This document shows positions 19,227 to 28,057 of a stretch of 64,000 nt of DNA, one piece after another; the stretch's first letter is position 1; the number at the start of each line of letters is the position of its first letter. The notes beneath the pieces were generated by a model, which saw only the letters and a program-made list of their open reading frames with translations, was not told where the DNA came from and ran no database searches. The position numbers were made by a program, and so were the translations under genes. The DNA comes from Enterobacter sp. 10-1 (GTDB lineage Bacteria; Pseudomonadota; Gammaproteobacteria; Enterobacterales; Enterobacteriaceae), in NCBI GenBank assembly GCA_002270295.1, contig NISF01000003.1, forward strand, positions 682,001 through 746,000. The letters run 5' to 3'.

Positions 19227-20579
19227 ATGACCATGATGCTGACCCGCGAACTGGGGGACATGATTGCTTCCGCCCGCCAGATACCGTTCGGCGACGATGC
19301 GCTGCATTACGCCAGACGCGACCTGATCGACACGCTGGCGGTGATGCTGGCGGGCAGAAACGAGGATACCATCAGCAGGCTGGCGCAAACGCAGCGCCTG
19401 CTGGCGGAGGATACGCCCTCGGATATTCTCGCCTTCGCGCTGCAGGCGGGCGCGGCGGCGCACGTGCTGGACTATGACAACGTCGCGCTGGGCGGGCACC
19501 CCGCTGCCGTACTGATCCCGGCGCTACTGGCGCTGGCGAGGCGCTTTCCGCTGTCCGGGCGCGCGCTACTGGTTGCTTACGCCACAGGCTATGAAGCGTG
19601 GGGCGAATTACGGCGGCGGCATCCGGTGCTGGCGCACGCGGCGGGCTGGCATCCCAGCGGGTTAATCGGCCCCATAGCGGCGGCGGCGGCCTGCGCCTCG
19701 GCGCTTGAACTTGATGCGGTTAGGGCCCGGCACGCGCTGGCGATTGCGGCTTCGCAAAGCGCGGGACTGATGGCGAATTTCGGCACGCCGGTTAAGGCGT
19801 TGCATATTGGCTTCGCCGCCAAAGCCGGTCTGTTTGCCGCGCTGCTCGCGCGTCAGGGCATTACCGGCAATGACGCTATTCTGGAACAGGAGCGCGGCTG
19901 GCTGACGACCTGGTCGCCGCACCATCCCGCAGACAGAACGACGGCGCTGGCATTACGGCAGCAGGACTGGCTACTGGCGCGCCAGCCTGCGGCAATTAAA
20001 TATTATCCGGTGTGCTATGCCGCTCACCGGATCGTGGACGCCGCGCGCCAGCTCTATTTGCAGACGGCCGCGCGCCGTGCGGATATTGCGCGCATCCGCC
20101 TGATGACCAGCCAGCGTCACAGCGATATTTTGCGTTTCCGTAAGCCGATGGACCGCACGCAGAGTGCCTTTAGCCTGGAGTTTGTCGCCGCAAGCGCGCT
20201 CATCGATGGCGAACTGACGCCAGGTTCCTTACAGGATAAGAAACGTGCGCGTGCGGAGGTCTGGCGGCTGATGGCATGCTGCGAACGTATTGTCATTGCA
20301 GAAAGCGATCCCGAGCGCGAAGGCTTCGCGCCACAGGACCGGATCGAGATTGTTTTTCGTCAGGGAGATACGCTCTTCAGCCCGCCGGTGCGCTATGCCA
20401 CGGGCGATGCGCGATCGCCATTAAGCACTGAACAGCTGCAGGAGAAATTTATTCATTGCCTGCACTGGGGCGGCGTAACAGAAAATAGCCACGCGCTGTG
20501 GGCGTCATTACAAAATATAGAGCAGCTATCCTGTGTCGATGAGTTAGATATTTATCGGCTGTTGCCGTGCTGTCAGTGA
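19227..20579 (+). CDS. MmgE/PrpD family protein (first of three)
   Basis: A 450-aa member of the MmgE/PrpD fold (2-methylcitrate dehydratase, cis-aconitate decarboxylase and iminodisuccinate epimerase). The N-terminal helical domain contains DLIDTLAVMLAGRNEDT and AHVLDYDNVALGGHPAAVLIPALLAL, and GWHPSGLIGPIAAAAACASAL is typical. The C-terminal domain has KYYPVCYAAHRIVDAA. The substrate is unknown; members act on polycarboxylates. It is cotranscribed with the dpp-like importer and precedes a periplasmic binding protein by 167 bases. Two further paralogues lie at 31311 and 32705. Confidence 0.85.
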   Translation: MTMMLTRELGDMIASARQIPFGDDALHYARRDLIDTLAVMLAGRNEDTISRLAQTQRLLAEDTPSDILAFALQAGAAAHVLDYDNVALGGHPAAVLIPALLALARRFPLSGRALLVAYATGYEAWGELRRRHPVLAHAAGWHPSGLIGPIAAAAACASALELDAVRARHALAIAASQSAGLMANFGTPVKALHIGFAAKAGLFAALLARQGITGNDAILEQERGWLTTWSPHHPADRTTALALRQQDWLLARQPAAIKYYPVCYAAHRIVDAARQLYLQTAARRADIARIRLMTSQRHSDILRFRKPMDRTQSAFSLEFVAASALIDGELTPGSLQDKKRARAEVWRLMACCERIVIAESDPEREGFAPQDRIEIVFRQGDTLFSPPVRYATGDARSPLSTEQLQEKFIHCLHWGGVTENSHALWASLQNIEQLSCVDELDIYRLLPCCQ

Positions 20580-20746
20580 TAATGACTAATAAACATTAAA
20601 CATATTCATAGCAATATTAATTATTAAAATATTCCAGGCCGGATCGGCGAGAACTGTCAGCGGTGCGGGAAGGGAATGTCTTATCTTTCTGATTAAATGA
20701 AATTAATAAATACAATTTGCCTAAATTAAACCACCAGGAGACAGTC

Positions 20747-22381
20747 ATGAATATTAACAGAAGACAATTTCTCTTCCGAACCGGCGCGCTGGCGGCGGCG
20801 TCGTTTATTCCCGTGGCTGTCACCTGGCCGGTGACCGGCTGGGCCGCCCGCTCCGTAGATAGCCTGGTATTGGGGTTCAGCAACGAACCGTCGTCGCTCG
20901 ATCCGCACTGGCATATCGTCAGCGCTAACGCGGCGCTGACCACCTATTTATTCGATCGGCTGGTAAGATCGGATAATAAACAGCGCCCGCAGCCGGGGCT
21001 GGCAAAATCATGGCAGGTCATTGATGACACGACCTGGGAGTTCGAATTACAGGCGAACGTGAAGTTTCATAACGGCGCGCCGCTGACTGTCGATGATGTT
21101 ATTTTTTCTTTCGATCGCGCCAGCCATATTGTTGGTTCGCCTTTTGCGTTACGAACCTATTTACATGATAAAACCGTCATTAAAATCAGCGACACGGTAT
21201 TAAGAATAAAAACCCTTGCGCCAAATCCGATTGTACCTAATGAGCTGGCTACGGTAGCGATTATTAGCCGGAGCAGCGGGGAGGCGACGACCGCCGACTA
21301 TAACAGCGGCAAAGCCGTCATCGGCACCGGTCCTTATAAGCTGGTCAATTATATTCCCGGCAACCGTATTGTACTGACCCGCAATGATGATTACTGGGGT
21401 GAAAAGCCGCAGTGGAAAGAGATTACCATCCGCCCGATTAGCGCGGATGGCGCGCGCGTGGCGGCGCTACTCTCAGGGGACGTCAGCGTCATTGAAAAAG
21501 TCGCGCCCAGCGATATCGCCCGCCTGAAAACCAACGACGCGGTGAATTTGACCCGCAGCGTGACCAATCGAGCCATCTTTCTCAGCTTCGATCACGGGCG
21601 TAAACGTTCACCGTTTATTCGCGATAACGCGGGTCAGCCAATTGATAACCCGCTGCTGGACTTACGGGTCCGCCAGGCGTTTCAGCTGGCGATCGATACC
21701 CGGCTGCTCGTCAAACATATTCTCACCGACGCCGCGGAAGTGGCCGAACAGCTGGTGCCGGAAGGCATTTTCGGCCACAGCAACGCGATTAAACCCGTCA
21801 TCGCGGATGCGGAAAAGGCAAGAGCGCTGCTAAAAGCCGCAGGGTATCCGGAGGGCTTTCGCATTACGCTGCATTCGCCGAACGATCGGTTTATTCGCGA
21901 CAGCGCCGTTGCTCAGGCCGTGGCGCAGATGCTGACGCGCGTCGGCATCAAAACCGAGGTGGAGACCATGCCCAGCAGCGTGTTTTACAAGCGCGTCACC
22001 GGCGACGCGCAGGGCAGCGAATTCAGCTTCTTCCTTGTCGGTTACGGCAGCGCCACCGGCGAGTCTTCTTCGCCCCTGCGCTCACTGCTGCACACCATCG
22101 ATAAAGAAAGGGGCTACGGCTCCAGCAACCGCTCTTTCTACAGCAACAAGAAGGTGGACCAGATTATCGAACAGGGGCTGGTCACCCTTGATGATGGCAA
22201 ACGCGAGGCGCTTTTCGCCTCGGCTATTGAGCTTGCCATTGCGGATGTGGCTCTGCTGCCGCTTTACCATCCCATCAACGTTTGGGGGTTGCGTAAGCCG
22301 CTGGTCTATCCGGGACGCAGCGATGAGCAAACCATTGCGATGGAGATCGGCGTATCCGGCGACGCCGGAGCGCAAAAATGA
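20747..22381 (+). CDS. Peptide/opine-type ABC substrate-binding protein with Tat signal
   Basis: A 544-aa periplasmic binding protein of extracellular solute-binding family 5 (DppA/OppA). It begins MNINRRQFLFRTGALAAA, a twin-arginine type signal followed by a hydrophobic stretch and an AxA-like cleavage region near GWAARS. The mature part has LVLGFSNEPSSLDPHW and LAKSWQVIDDTTWEFEL. The start at 20747 has CCAGGAGACAG upstream. It is the binding protein for the importer at 15585-19225, although separated from it by the MmgE/PrpD gene and a short gap. Its stop overlaps the next gene by four bases. Confidence 0.9.
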   Translation: MNINRRQFLFRTGALAAASFIPVAVTWPVTGWAARSVDSLVLGFSNEPSSLDPHWHIVSANAALTTYLFDRLVRSDNKQRPQPGLAKSWQVIDDTTWEFELQANVKFHNGAPLTVDDVIFSFDRASHIVGSPFALRTYLHDKTVIKISDTVLRIKTLAPNPIVPNELATVAIISRSSGEATTADYNSGKAVIGTGPYKLVNYIPGNRIVLTRNDDYWGEKPQWKEITIRPISADGARVAALLSGDVSVIEKVAPSDIARLKTNDAVNLTRSVTNRAIFLSFDHGRKRSPFIRDNAGQPIDNPLLDLRVRQAFQLAIDTRLLVKHILTDAAEVAEQLVPEGIFGHSNAIKPVIADAEKARALLKAAGYPEGFRITLHSPNDRFIRDSAVAQAVAQMLTRVGIKTEVETMPSSVFYKRVTGDAQGSEFSFFLVGYGSATGESSSPLRSLLHTIDKERGYGSSNRSFYSNKKVDQIIEQGLVTLDDGKREALFASAIELAIADVALLPLYHPINVWGLRKPLVYPGRSDEQTIAMEIGVSGDAGAQK

Positions 22382-23109
22382 AACACCGGGATCCGATCCG
22401 CGCCGGGCTGCTGGTACCGGCAGGCAATATGGCGCTGGAGTATGAGCTACCGCGCTGGCTGCCGGAGAGCATCGCGCTAAACGTCGCTCGCGTGTGGCGA
22501 CCGGGCGGTACGACGCTCTCTGCCTCAGCGCTGGCAGCGATGCAGCAAAATATCGCCCCGGCGCTCGATCAGCTGGATCGTCTGCCGTTAAGGGTGGCGC
22601 TGTTTGGCTGTACCAGCGGCAGTTTTGTCGGCCAGCCCGATGCGCCGGAAGCGATTGAACGTCAAATCACCGCCGCTCTCGGCGTTCCCGCCGTAACGAC
22701 CGCCCACGCGGTTATCAGGGCATTGCGGGCGCTGGAGGCGAAGCGAATTTATATGATCACCCCATACCCGGAAGAAATTAATCTCGCCGAGGTGGCGTTT
22801 TTACATCGCTACGGGGTGGAGACCACCGGCTATCAGTCGTTCAACTGCTCGTCGGCGTACCCCATTGCGGCCGTGGATAGCGATGAAATTATGGCGCTCG
22901 CCATCAGGTATGCCGGAGCGATCGGTCGGGCCGATGCGCTATTTATCAGCTGCACCAATCTGCTGACGCTGGAGATTATTCCGCTGCTGGAAGAGGCGCT
23001 GGGCGTACCTGTAGTGACCTCTAATCAGGCATCGCTGTGGGCGCTCCTGCAGGCGCTTAATATAAAGTCGCGTAGACCGGCGGGCCATCTGCTGTCAGTA
23101 AACGAATGA
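22378..23109 (+). CDS. Maleate isomerase/arylmalonate decarboxylase family protein
   Basis: A 243-aa member of the Asp/Glu/hydantoin racemase superfamily. The N-terminal segment LLVPAGNMALEYELP is the substrate-carboxylate loop of the maleate isomerase/AMDase branch. Two catalytic-type cysteines are visible in GCTSGSFVG and SCTNLLTLE, as in the two-cysteine isomerases. The reaction could be cis-trans isomerisation, racemisation or decarboxylation of a dicarboxylate-like compound. The ATGA overlap with the binding protein and its place just before HyuA suggest it handles a substrate or product of the hydantoinase. Confidence 0.82.
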   Translation: MKHRDPIRAGLLVPAGNMALEYELPRWLPESIALNVARVWRPGGTTLSASALAAMQQNIAPALDQLDRLPLRVALFGCTSGSFVGQPDAPEAIERQITAALGVPAVTTAHAVIRALRALEAKRIYMITPYPEEINLAEVAFLHRYGVETTGYQSFNCSSAYPIAAVDSDEIMALAIRYAGAIGRADALFISCTNLLTLEIIPLLEEALGVPVVTSNQASLWALLQALNIKSRRPAGHLLSVNE

Positions 23110-23131
23110 GCTAACTATACGGAAACTGGTT

Positions 23132-25231
23132 ATGTTGCAAAGAGGAACCCGAATTGCCGTCGATATCGGCGGCACATTCACCGATATTGTATTGCAGCGC
23201 GCCGACGGCACGCTGGTGTCGGCCAAACGTCTGACGACCCACGGCGCGCCGGAAGAGGCCGTATTACAGGGCATTGATAATTTGCTCAATGAGACGGCGA
23301 CGGCGGCGACGGAAGTGAGCGCTGTCGTGCATGGCACCACGCTTGCCACTAACGCGCTCATTGAGCGCAAGGGCGCGAAAACGGCTTTGATCACGACCCG
23401 GGGTTTTCGCGACACGCTGGAAATCGCCCACGAGCATCGTTTTGACGTTTCCGACCTGTATATGAAACGTCCGGAACCGCTGGTGCCGCGCGCGCTGCGC
23501 TTTGAGGTCGTCGAGCGGCTGGCCGCCGACGGCAGCGTGCTGACGCCGCTGGACCCGCGCTCGCTGGAAGAGTTGCTGCCGCAGCTGGATGCGCAGGGAA
23601 TTACGTCGGTGGCGATCGGTTTTCTGCACAGCTATGTCAACGGCGAGCACGAACGGCAGGCCGCGGAACTCCTCCGCCGCGCGCGCCCAGGCCTTTCGAT
23701 CACCCTGTCGCATGAGGTCTGTCCGGAGATCCGCGAATACGAACGTCTCTCCACCGCCTGCGCTAACGCCTACGTGCAACCGACCATTGCCCGCTATCTG
23801 CAGCGGCTGGATCGGGGGCTGCGTCAGCGCGGCATCGCCGGTCAGACTCTGCTGATGATGTCGAATGGCGGCCTGACCTCGCTTGAGCAGGCCTGCCGTT
23901 TCCCGGTACTGCTGGTGGAGTCAGGCCCGGCGGGCGGGGCGGTGTTTGCCGCCCATATTGCCCGCGAAGCGGGGATCGCCGAAGCCATCGCCTTCGATAT
24001 GGGCGGCACCACGGCGAAAGTGGTGTTTATTGATGACGGCGTGCCGCAATACGGCCGCGAGCTTGAGGTGGCGCGGGCGTATCGCTTTCTGAAAGGCAGC
24101 GGCATGCCGCTGCGTATTCCGGTAGTGGATATGGTCGAAATCGGGGCAGGCGGCGGTTCGCTGGCAAAGCGCAACGCGCTCGGCCTGATTGACGTTGGTC
24201 CGGAAAGCAGCGGATCGGAGCCGGGGCCCGCCTGCTACGCGCGCGGCGGCGAACTGCCGGCGATTACCGATGCCGACCTGCTGCTGGGCAAGATCGACGT
24301 CGCGCGATTCGCCGGCGGCAAAATCGCCCTGTCGCGGGACAACGCCGTGCGCGCTTTACAGACGCACCTCAGCGATGATTCCGATCGCGACGGGCTGCAG
24401 GCGGCAATGGCGATGGTCGAAGTGGTTGATGAGAATATGACTAACGCCGCGCGGGTTCATGCGACCGACCGGGGCCTGACCATTGAAGGCCGGACGCTGA
24501 TCGCCTTTGGCGGCGCGGCGCCGATGCATGCGGCGCGCGTCGCGCAAAAGCTGGGTATCGATCGGGTCATTATTCCCAAAGGCGCGGGCGTCGGATCGGC
24601 GCACGGCTTTTTGCTGGCGCCGCTGGCCTGCGAGGTGGTGAAAACGCAGCTGCTGGCGCTGGAAGCATTTAGCGCCGATCGTGTGAACGCCATTTTCGGC
24701 CAGCTGTACCAGCAGGCGAAAGCTACGCTGGCGGCTGGTTCGCAGGATGAGTCCGCGCTGCATCAGGAACACACCGTTTATATGCGCTACCGGGGGCAGG
24801 GGCATGAGATTCCGGTGCGCCTGAGCGGAAAAAAACGCTATGAAGATCGCGACGCCGCATGGCTGACGGCCCGCTTTGAAGAGGAGTACTCCCGCCACTT
24901 TCATCGCACCATTCCCGGCATGCAGGTGGAGTGCCTGACGTGGGGCTTGCGGCTGAGTCTTGCGACCGACGTTCCACAGGCCCCCGCTATACCGAATCAC
25001 GATCCGTATACGCCCTCGCCGCAGGGTGAGCAGACGTTGGTTGATCTCGCCACGCTGTCGGCGCAGCGGGCGGGGATCTATCTGCGCGAGGAGTTACGCA
25101 TCGGTGCACGACTGCTGGGACCGGCGGTTATCGCAGAGAGCGAAACGAACACCGTTGTGCCGCAGGGATTCAGCGTCACCCTTAGCCGCCAACAACATCT
25201 TGTTTTGCAAGCCCACCGGGAGGAAAAATGA
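23132..25231 (+). CDS. HyuA-type hydantoinase/oxoprolinase, ATP-dependent subunit
   Basis: A 699-aa member of the hydantoinase A/oxoprolinase family. It starts IAVDIGGTFTDIVLQ, an actin-like phosphate-binding motif, and has AVVHGTTLATNALIERKGAKTALI (around residues 65-88), AFDMGGTTAKVVFIDDG and DMVEIGAGGGSLAK. With HyuB it would hydrolyse or carboxylate a cyclic amide or ketone at the cost of ATP; known members act on N-methylhydantoin, 5-oxoproline, acetone and acetophenone. The pairing with an Asp/Glu-racemase-superfamily gene recalls hydantoin utilization, but the substrate is not determinable here. The stop overlaps the HyuB start (ATGA). Confidence 0.92.
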   Translation: MLQRGTRIAVDIGGTFTDIVLQRADGTLVSAKRLTTHGAPEEAVLQGIDNLLNETATAATEVSAVVHGTTLATNALIERKGAKTALITTRGFRDTLEIAHEHRFDVSDLYMKRPEPLVPRALRFEVVERLAADGSVLTPLDPRSLEELLPQLDAQGITSVAIGFLHSYVNGEHERQAAELLRRARPGLSITLSHEVCPEIREYERLSTACANAYVQPTIARYLQRLDRGLRQRGIAGQTLLMMSNGGLTSLEQACRFPVLLVESGPAGGAVFAAHIAREAGIAEAIAFDMGGTTAKVVFIDDGVPQYGRELEVARAYRFLKGSGMPLRIPVVDMVEIGAGGGSLAKRNALGLIDVGPESSGSEPGPACYARGGELPAITDADLLLGKIDVARFAGGKIALSRDNAVRALQTHLSDDSDRDGLQAAMAMVEVVDENMTNAARVHATDRGLTIEGRTLIAFGGAAPMHAARVAQKLGIDRVIIPKGAGVGSAHGFLLAPLACEVVKTQLLALEAFSADRVNAIFGQLYQQAKATLAAGSQDESALHQEHTVYMRYRGQGHEIPVRLSGKKRYEDRDAAWLTARFEEEYSRHFHRTIPGMQVECLTWGLRLSLATDVPQAPAIPNHDPYTPSPQGEQTLVDLATLSAQRAGIYLREELRIGARLLGPAVIAESETNTVVPQGFSVTLSRQQHLVLQAHREEK

Positions 25232-26883
25232 GCGCTGCTATTTCCGATATTCAGCTGCAGGTTATCTGGAGCCGCCTCATCGCGGCGGTAGAGGAGCAGG
25301 CCAGAAGCCTGATTCGCGCAGGGTTCAGCACCTCAACCCGGGAAGCGGGTGACGTTTCCGCCGGCGTATTCTCCCGGGAGGGGGAGATGCTGGCCCAGGC
25401 GGTGACCGGTACGCCCGGACATGTGAACTCAATGGCCCGTTCGGTGAAGCATTTTCTCGCCGCCTATCCGTTGGAGACGCTGGCGCCGGGCGACGTGCTC
25501 ATTACGAACGACCCCTGGAAAGCAACCGGCCATCTGTCGGATATTTCGGTGGTCACGCCGGTATTTCGTCATGGACGCGCCGTCGCGCTGTTCGCCTGTA
25601 CCACGCACGTGGTGGATATCGGCGGCAACGGTCCGTCGCCGGAATCGCGCCAGGTCTTCGGCGAAGGGTTGTTTATCCCGATCATGAAGCTGGCCGAGGG
25701 CGGCGTCGTTAACGAAAGCCTGCTGCAAATCGTGCGCGCCAACGTCAGGGAGCCGGTGCAGGTCGAGGGCGATATTTTTGCGCTGATGGCCTGCAATGAT
25801 GTCGGCAATCGCCGCCTGCAAAAAGTGATGGACGAATATGCGCTGGCGGATTTCTCCGACGTCGGCGCGCGCATTCTGGCCTTCAGCCAGCGGGCGATGA
25901 TGGCCGCGATCGGCGCGCTGCCGCACGGAACATGGCGCAATAGCATGCAGGTTGACGGCTATGAGCAGCCGATCGATCTGGTTGCCGCGGTCACCATCGA
26001 CGACAGCGGCATCCATATTGATATGGAAGGGACCTCCGGGCCGTCGCGCTACGGCATTAACTGCCCCTTGTGCTATACCGAAGCCTATGCGGCGTTTGGC
26101 GTGAAGAGCCTGATTGCCCCCGCGCTGCCTAACAATGCGGCGACGCTGGGATGTATTACGCTGCGGGCGCCGGAAGACTGCATCGCTAATGCCCACTGGC
26201 CACGACCCGTCGTGGCGCGTTCCCTGGTTGGGATGTTTCTGCCGGACCTCATTTTCGGCTGCCTGCGCCAGATCCTTGCTGATAAAACCCCGGCGGAAAG
26301 TACCGGCAGCCTGTGGAATGTGCGTTTGGCCGCACCCGCCTCTGAATGGGGAAAAGCGTATATGACTACCAGTTTCCACAGCGGCGGCGCGGGCGCGAGG
26401 CCGCAGAGCGACGGGCTTTCCGCCACGCCGTTTCCTTCCGGCGTGAAAAATGTGCCGGTGGAAATCACGGAGGCCATGACCAGCGTCGTGGTATGGGAGA
26501 AATCTCTGCTCCAGGATTCCGGCGGCGCGGGGCAATACCGCGGCGGGCTGGGGCAGCGCATGGTTATCGGCAACCGTTTTCCCGTACCGCTGGCGCTGTA
26601 TGCTCGCTTCGACCGGGTTAACCATCCCGCGCGCGGCAGCGAAGGAGGGTTGCCGGGACGCACCGGTCGGCTTTACCTGGCATCGGGTAAGCCGCTGAAC
26701 GCGAAAGGCATTCAGGAGATCCCTTTCGACGATCGACTGGTGCTGGAAATGCCCGGCGGCGGCGGTTGGGGAAAGCCGCAGCAGCGGACAGAGCAAGATA
26801 TTCTTGCCGATGTTGAGGCGGGATATATTAGCCAGGAACAGGCCATCGCCGTTTATGGCATAGACGCGCAGCGCCTGAGATAA
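25228..26883 (+). CDS. HyuB-type hydantoinase/oxoprolinase subunit
   Basis: A 551-aa hydantoinase B/oxoprolinase protein. Family features include the N-terminal IQLQVIWSRLIAAVEEQA, SREGEMLAQAVTGTPGHV, the metal-ligand region VLITNDPWKATGHLSDI and THVVDIGGNGP, and the C-terminal GGAGQYRGGLGQRM and EMPGGGGWG. It forms the amidohydrolase half of the HyuAB complex. Four-base overlap with HyuA. It is the last gene of the operon; a clear hairpin follows. Confidence 0.92.
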   Translation: MSAAISDIQLQVIWSRLIAAVEEQARSLIRAGFSTSTREAGDVSAGVFSREGEMLAQAVTGTPGHVNSMARSVKHFLAAYPLETLAPGDVLITNDPWKATGHLSDISVVTPVFRHGRAVALFACTTHVVDIGGNGPSPESRQVFGEGLFIPIMKLAEGGVVNESLLQIVRANVREPVQVEGDIFALMACNDVGNRRLQKVMDEYALADFSDVGARILAFSQRAMMAAIGALPHGTWRNSMQVDGYEQPIDLVAAVTIDDSGIHIDMEGTSGPSRYGINCPLCYTEAYAAFGVKSLIAPALPNNAATLGCITLRAPEDCIANAHWPRPVVARSLVGMFLPDLIFGCLRQILADKTPAESTGSLWNVRLAAPASEWGKAYMTTSFHSGGAGARPQSDGLSATPFPSGVKNVPVEITEAMTSVVVWEKSLLQDSGGAGQYRGGLGQRMVIGNRFPVPLALYARFDRVNHPARGSEGGLPGRTGRLYLASGKPLNAKGIQEIPFDDRLVLEMPGGGGWGKPQQRTEQDILADVEAGYISQEQAIAVYGIDAQRLR

Positions 26884-26907
26884 ATTAATCAACGTTGTTA
26901 GTACGCT

Positions 26908-26941
26908 GGCCCATTCACAATAATGGGCCGGGGATTTTATT
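26908..26941 (+). terminator. Hairpin terminator after hyuB-like gene
   Basis: A perfect 8-bp stem, GGCCCATT and AATGGGCC, has a 6-base loop (26908-26929) and is followed by GGGGATTTTATT. It separates the hyu operon from the porin gene. Confidence 0.6.
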
Positions 26942-26962
26942 ACCTAAACTCTGGGGAAGTTA

Positions 26963-28015
26963 ATGAAAGAAATAATTCTTATGGCATTATTTGTCAGCGC
27001 CTCATCGACCCATGCGGCGGAAATTTTTAATAAGGATCAAAATAAGCTGGATCTGTATGGCAGCATCCGTGCGAGACATTATTTCAGCGATAGCAGCAGC
27101 GTTGATGGTGACGCGTCTTATGTCAGGCTGGGATTTAAAGGCCAGACTCAAATTAACGATAGCCTGACCGGATTTGGTCAGTGGGAATATAATTTTCAGG
27201 CCAATAACTCCGAAGGCAGCGATGCCCAGGACGGCAATAAAACGCGTCTGGCCTTTGCTGGCCTGAAGTTTAACCGCTTCGGCTCCATCGACTATGGACG
27301 CAACTGGGGGGTGACTTATGATGTGGCGTCGATCACCGATAAAGCGCCGATCTTCGACGAGCTGACCTACAGCACTGCGGATAACTTTATGACCGGCCGC
27401 TCGACCGGTTTGCTGACCTGGCGTAACAGCGATCTGTTCGGCGCCGTTGACGGACTGAACGTGTCGGCACAGTATCAGGGCCGCAACTCAGAGCGGTCGG
27501 CTACGGCTACTAACGGCGATGGCTACGGTTTCTCGCTGAGCTATGAACTGGTCGATAATCTTACCGTTCTTGGTACGTACAGCACGTCAAAAAGAACTTC
27601 GGCTCAGCAGCAGCTGAAGTGGGGGGAGGGCAACCGCGCCGAGATTTGGGCTACCGGGATTAAATATGACGACAACCATTTATATCTGGCGGCGCTCTAT
27701 TCCAACAGCCATAACCTGAATAAAATCAGCTCATCCGGTTATGCCAACGAAGCCAACAGCTTTGAGGCCGTTGCCTCATATCTGTTTTCCTCCGGTGTAA
27801 AACCTTTTGTGGGATATTTCCAGTCGCGCGGGGAAGATATTGAAGGGGTAGGTGAAACGAACATCATAAAATATGTTGATGTCGCTATCTCATACTTCAT
27901 TAATAAAAATATCCTGGCCTATGCCGATTATAAAATTAACCTCCTGGATGATAATAATCCGCTGGGCGTCAATAGCGATGACAAATTTGGCATTGGGCTA
28001 ACGTACCAGTTCTGA
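26963..28015 (+). CDS. OmpC/OmpF-type general porin
   Basis: A 350-aa outer-membrane trimeric porin. A short signal peptide (about 18 residues, ending THAAEIF) precedes the mature N terminus AEIFNKDQNKLDLYGSI, an enterobacterial porin signature. YVRLGFKGQTQINDSLTGFGQWEYNF follows (region around residues 50-75), then FGSIDYGRNWGV, and the protein ends in an alternating strand with terminal Phe (GIGLTYQF) for BAM recognition. It is shorter than OmpC and diverged from housekeeping porins. Its place within a catabolic island suggests a dedicated entry route for the substrate. Confidence 0.92.
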   Translation: MKEIILMALFVSASSTHAAEIFNKDQNKLDLYGSIRARHYFSDSSSVDGDASYVRLGFKGQTQINDSLTGFGQWEYNFQANNSEGSDAQDGNKTRLAFAGLKFNRFGSIDYGRNWGVTYDVASITDKAPIFDELTYSTADNFMTGRSTGLLTWRNSDLFGAVDGLNVSAQYQGRNSERSATATNGDGYGFSLSYELVDNLTVLGTYSTSKRTSAQQQLKWGEGNRAEIWATGIKYDDNHLYLAALYSNSHNLNKISSSGYANEANSFEAVASYLFSSGVKPFVGYFQSRGEDIEGVGETNIIKYVDVAISYFINKNILAYADYKINLLDDNNPLGVNSDDKFGIGLTYQF

Positions 28016-28057
28016 TATCAGATGACATAACGCAGGCGTTAATAAAAGGGTGGCGGC

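Noticed and set aside
25429-26892. 487-codon open frame antisense to the hyuB-like gene
   Set aside because: A shadow of GC-rich codon usage: His/Arg/Gln-rich composition, no ribosome-binding site, and full overlap with a clear family member.
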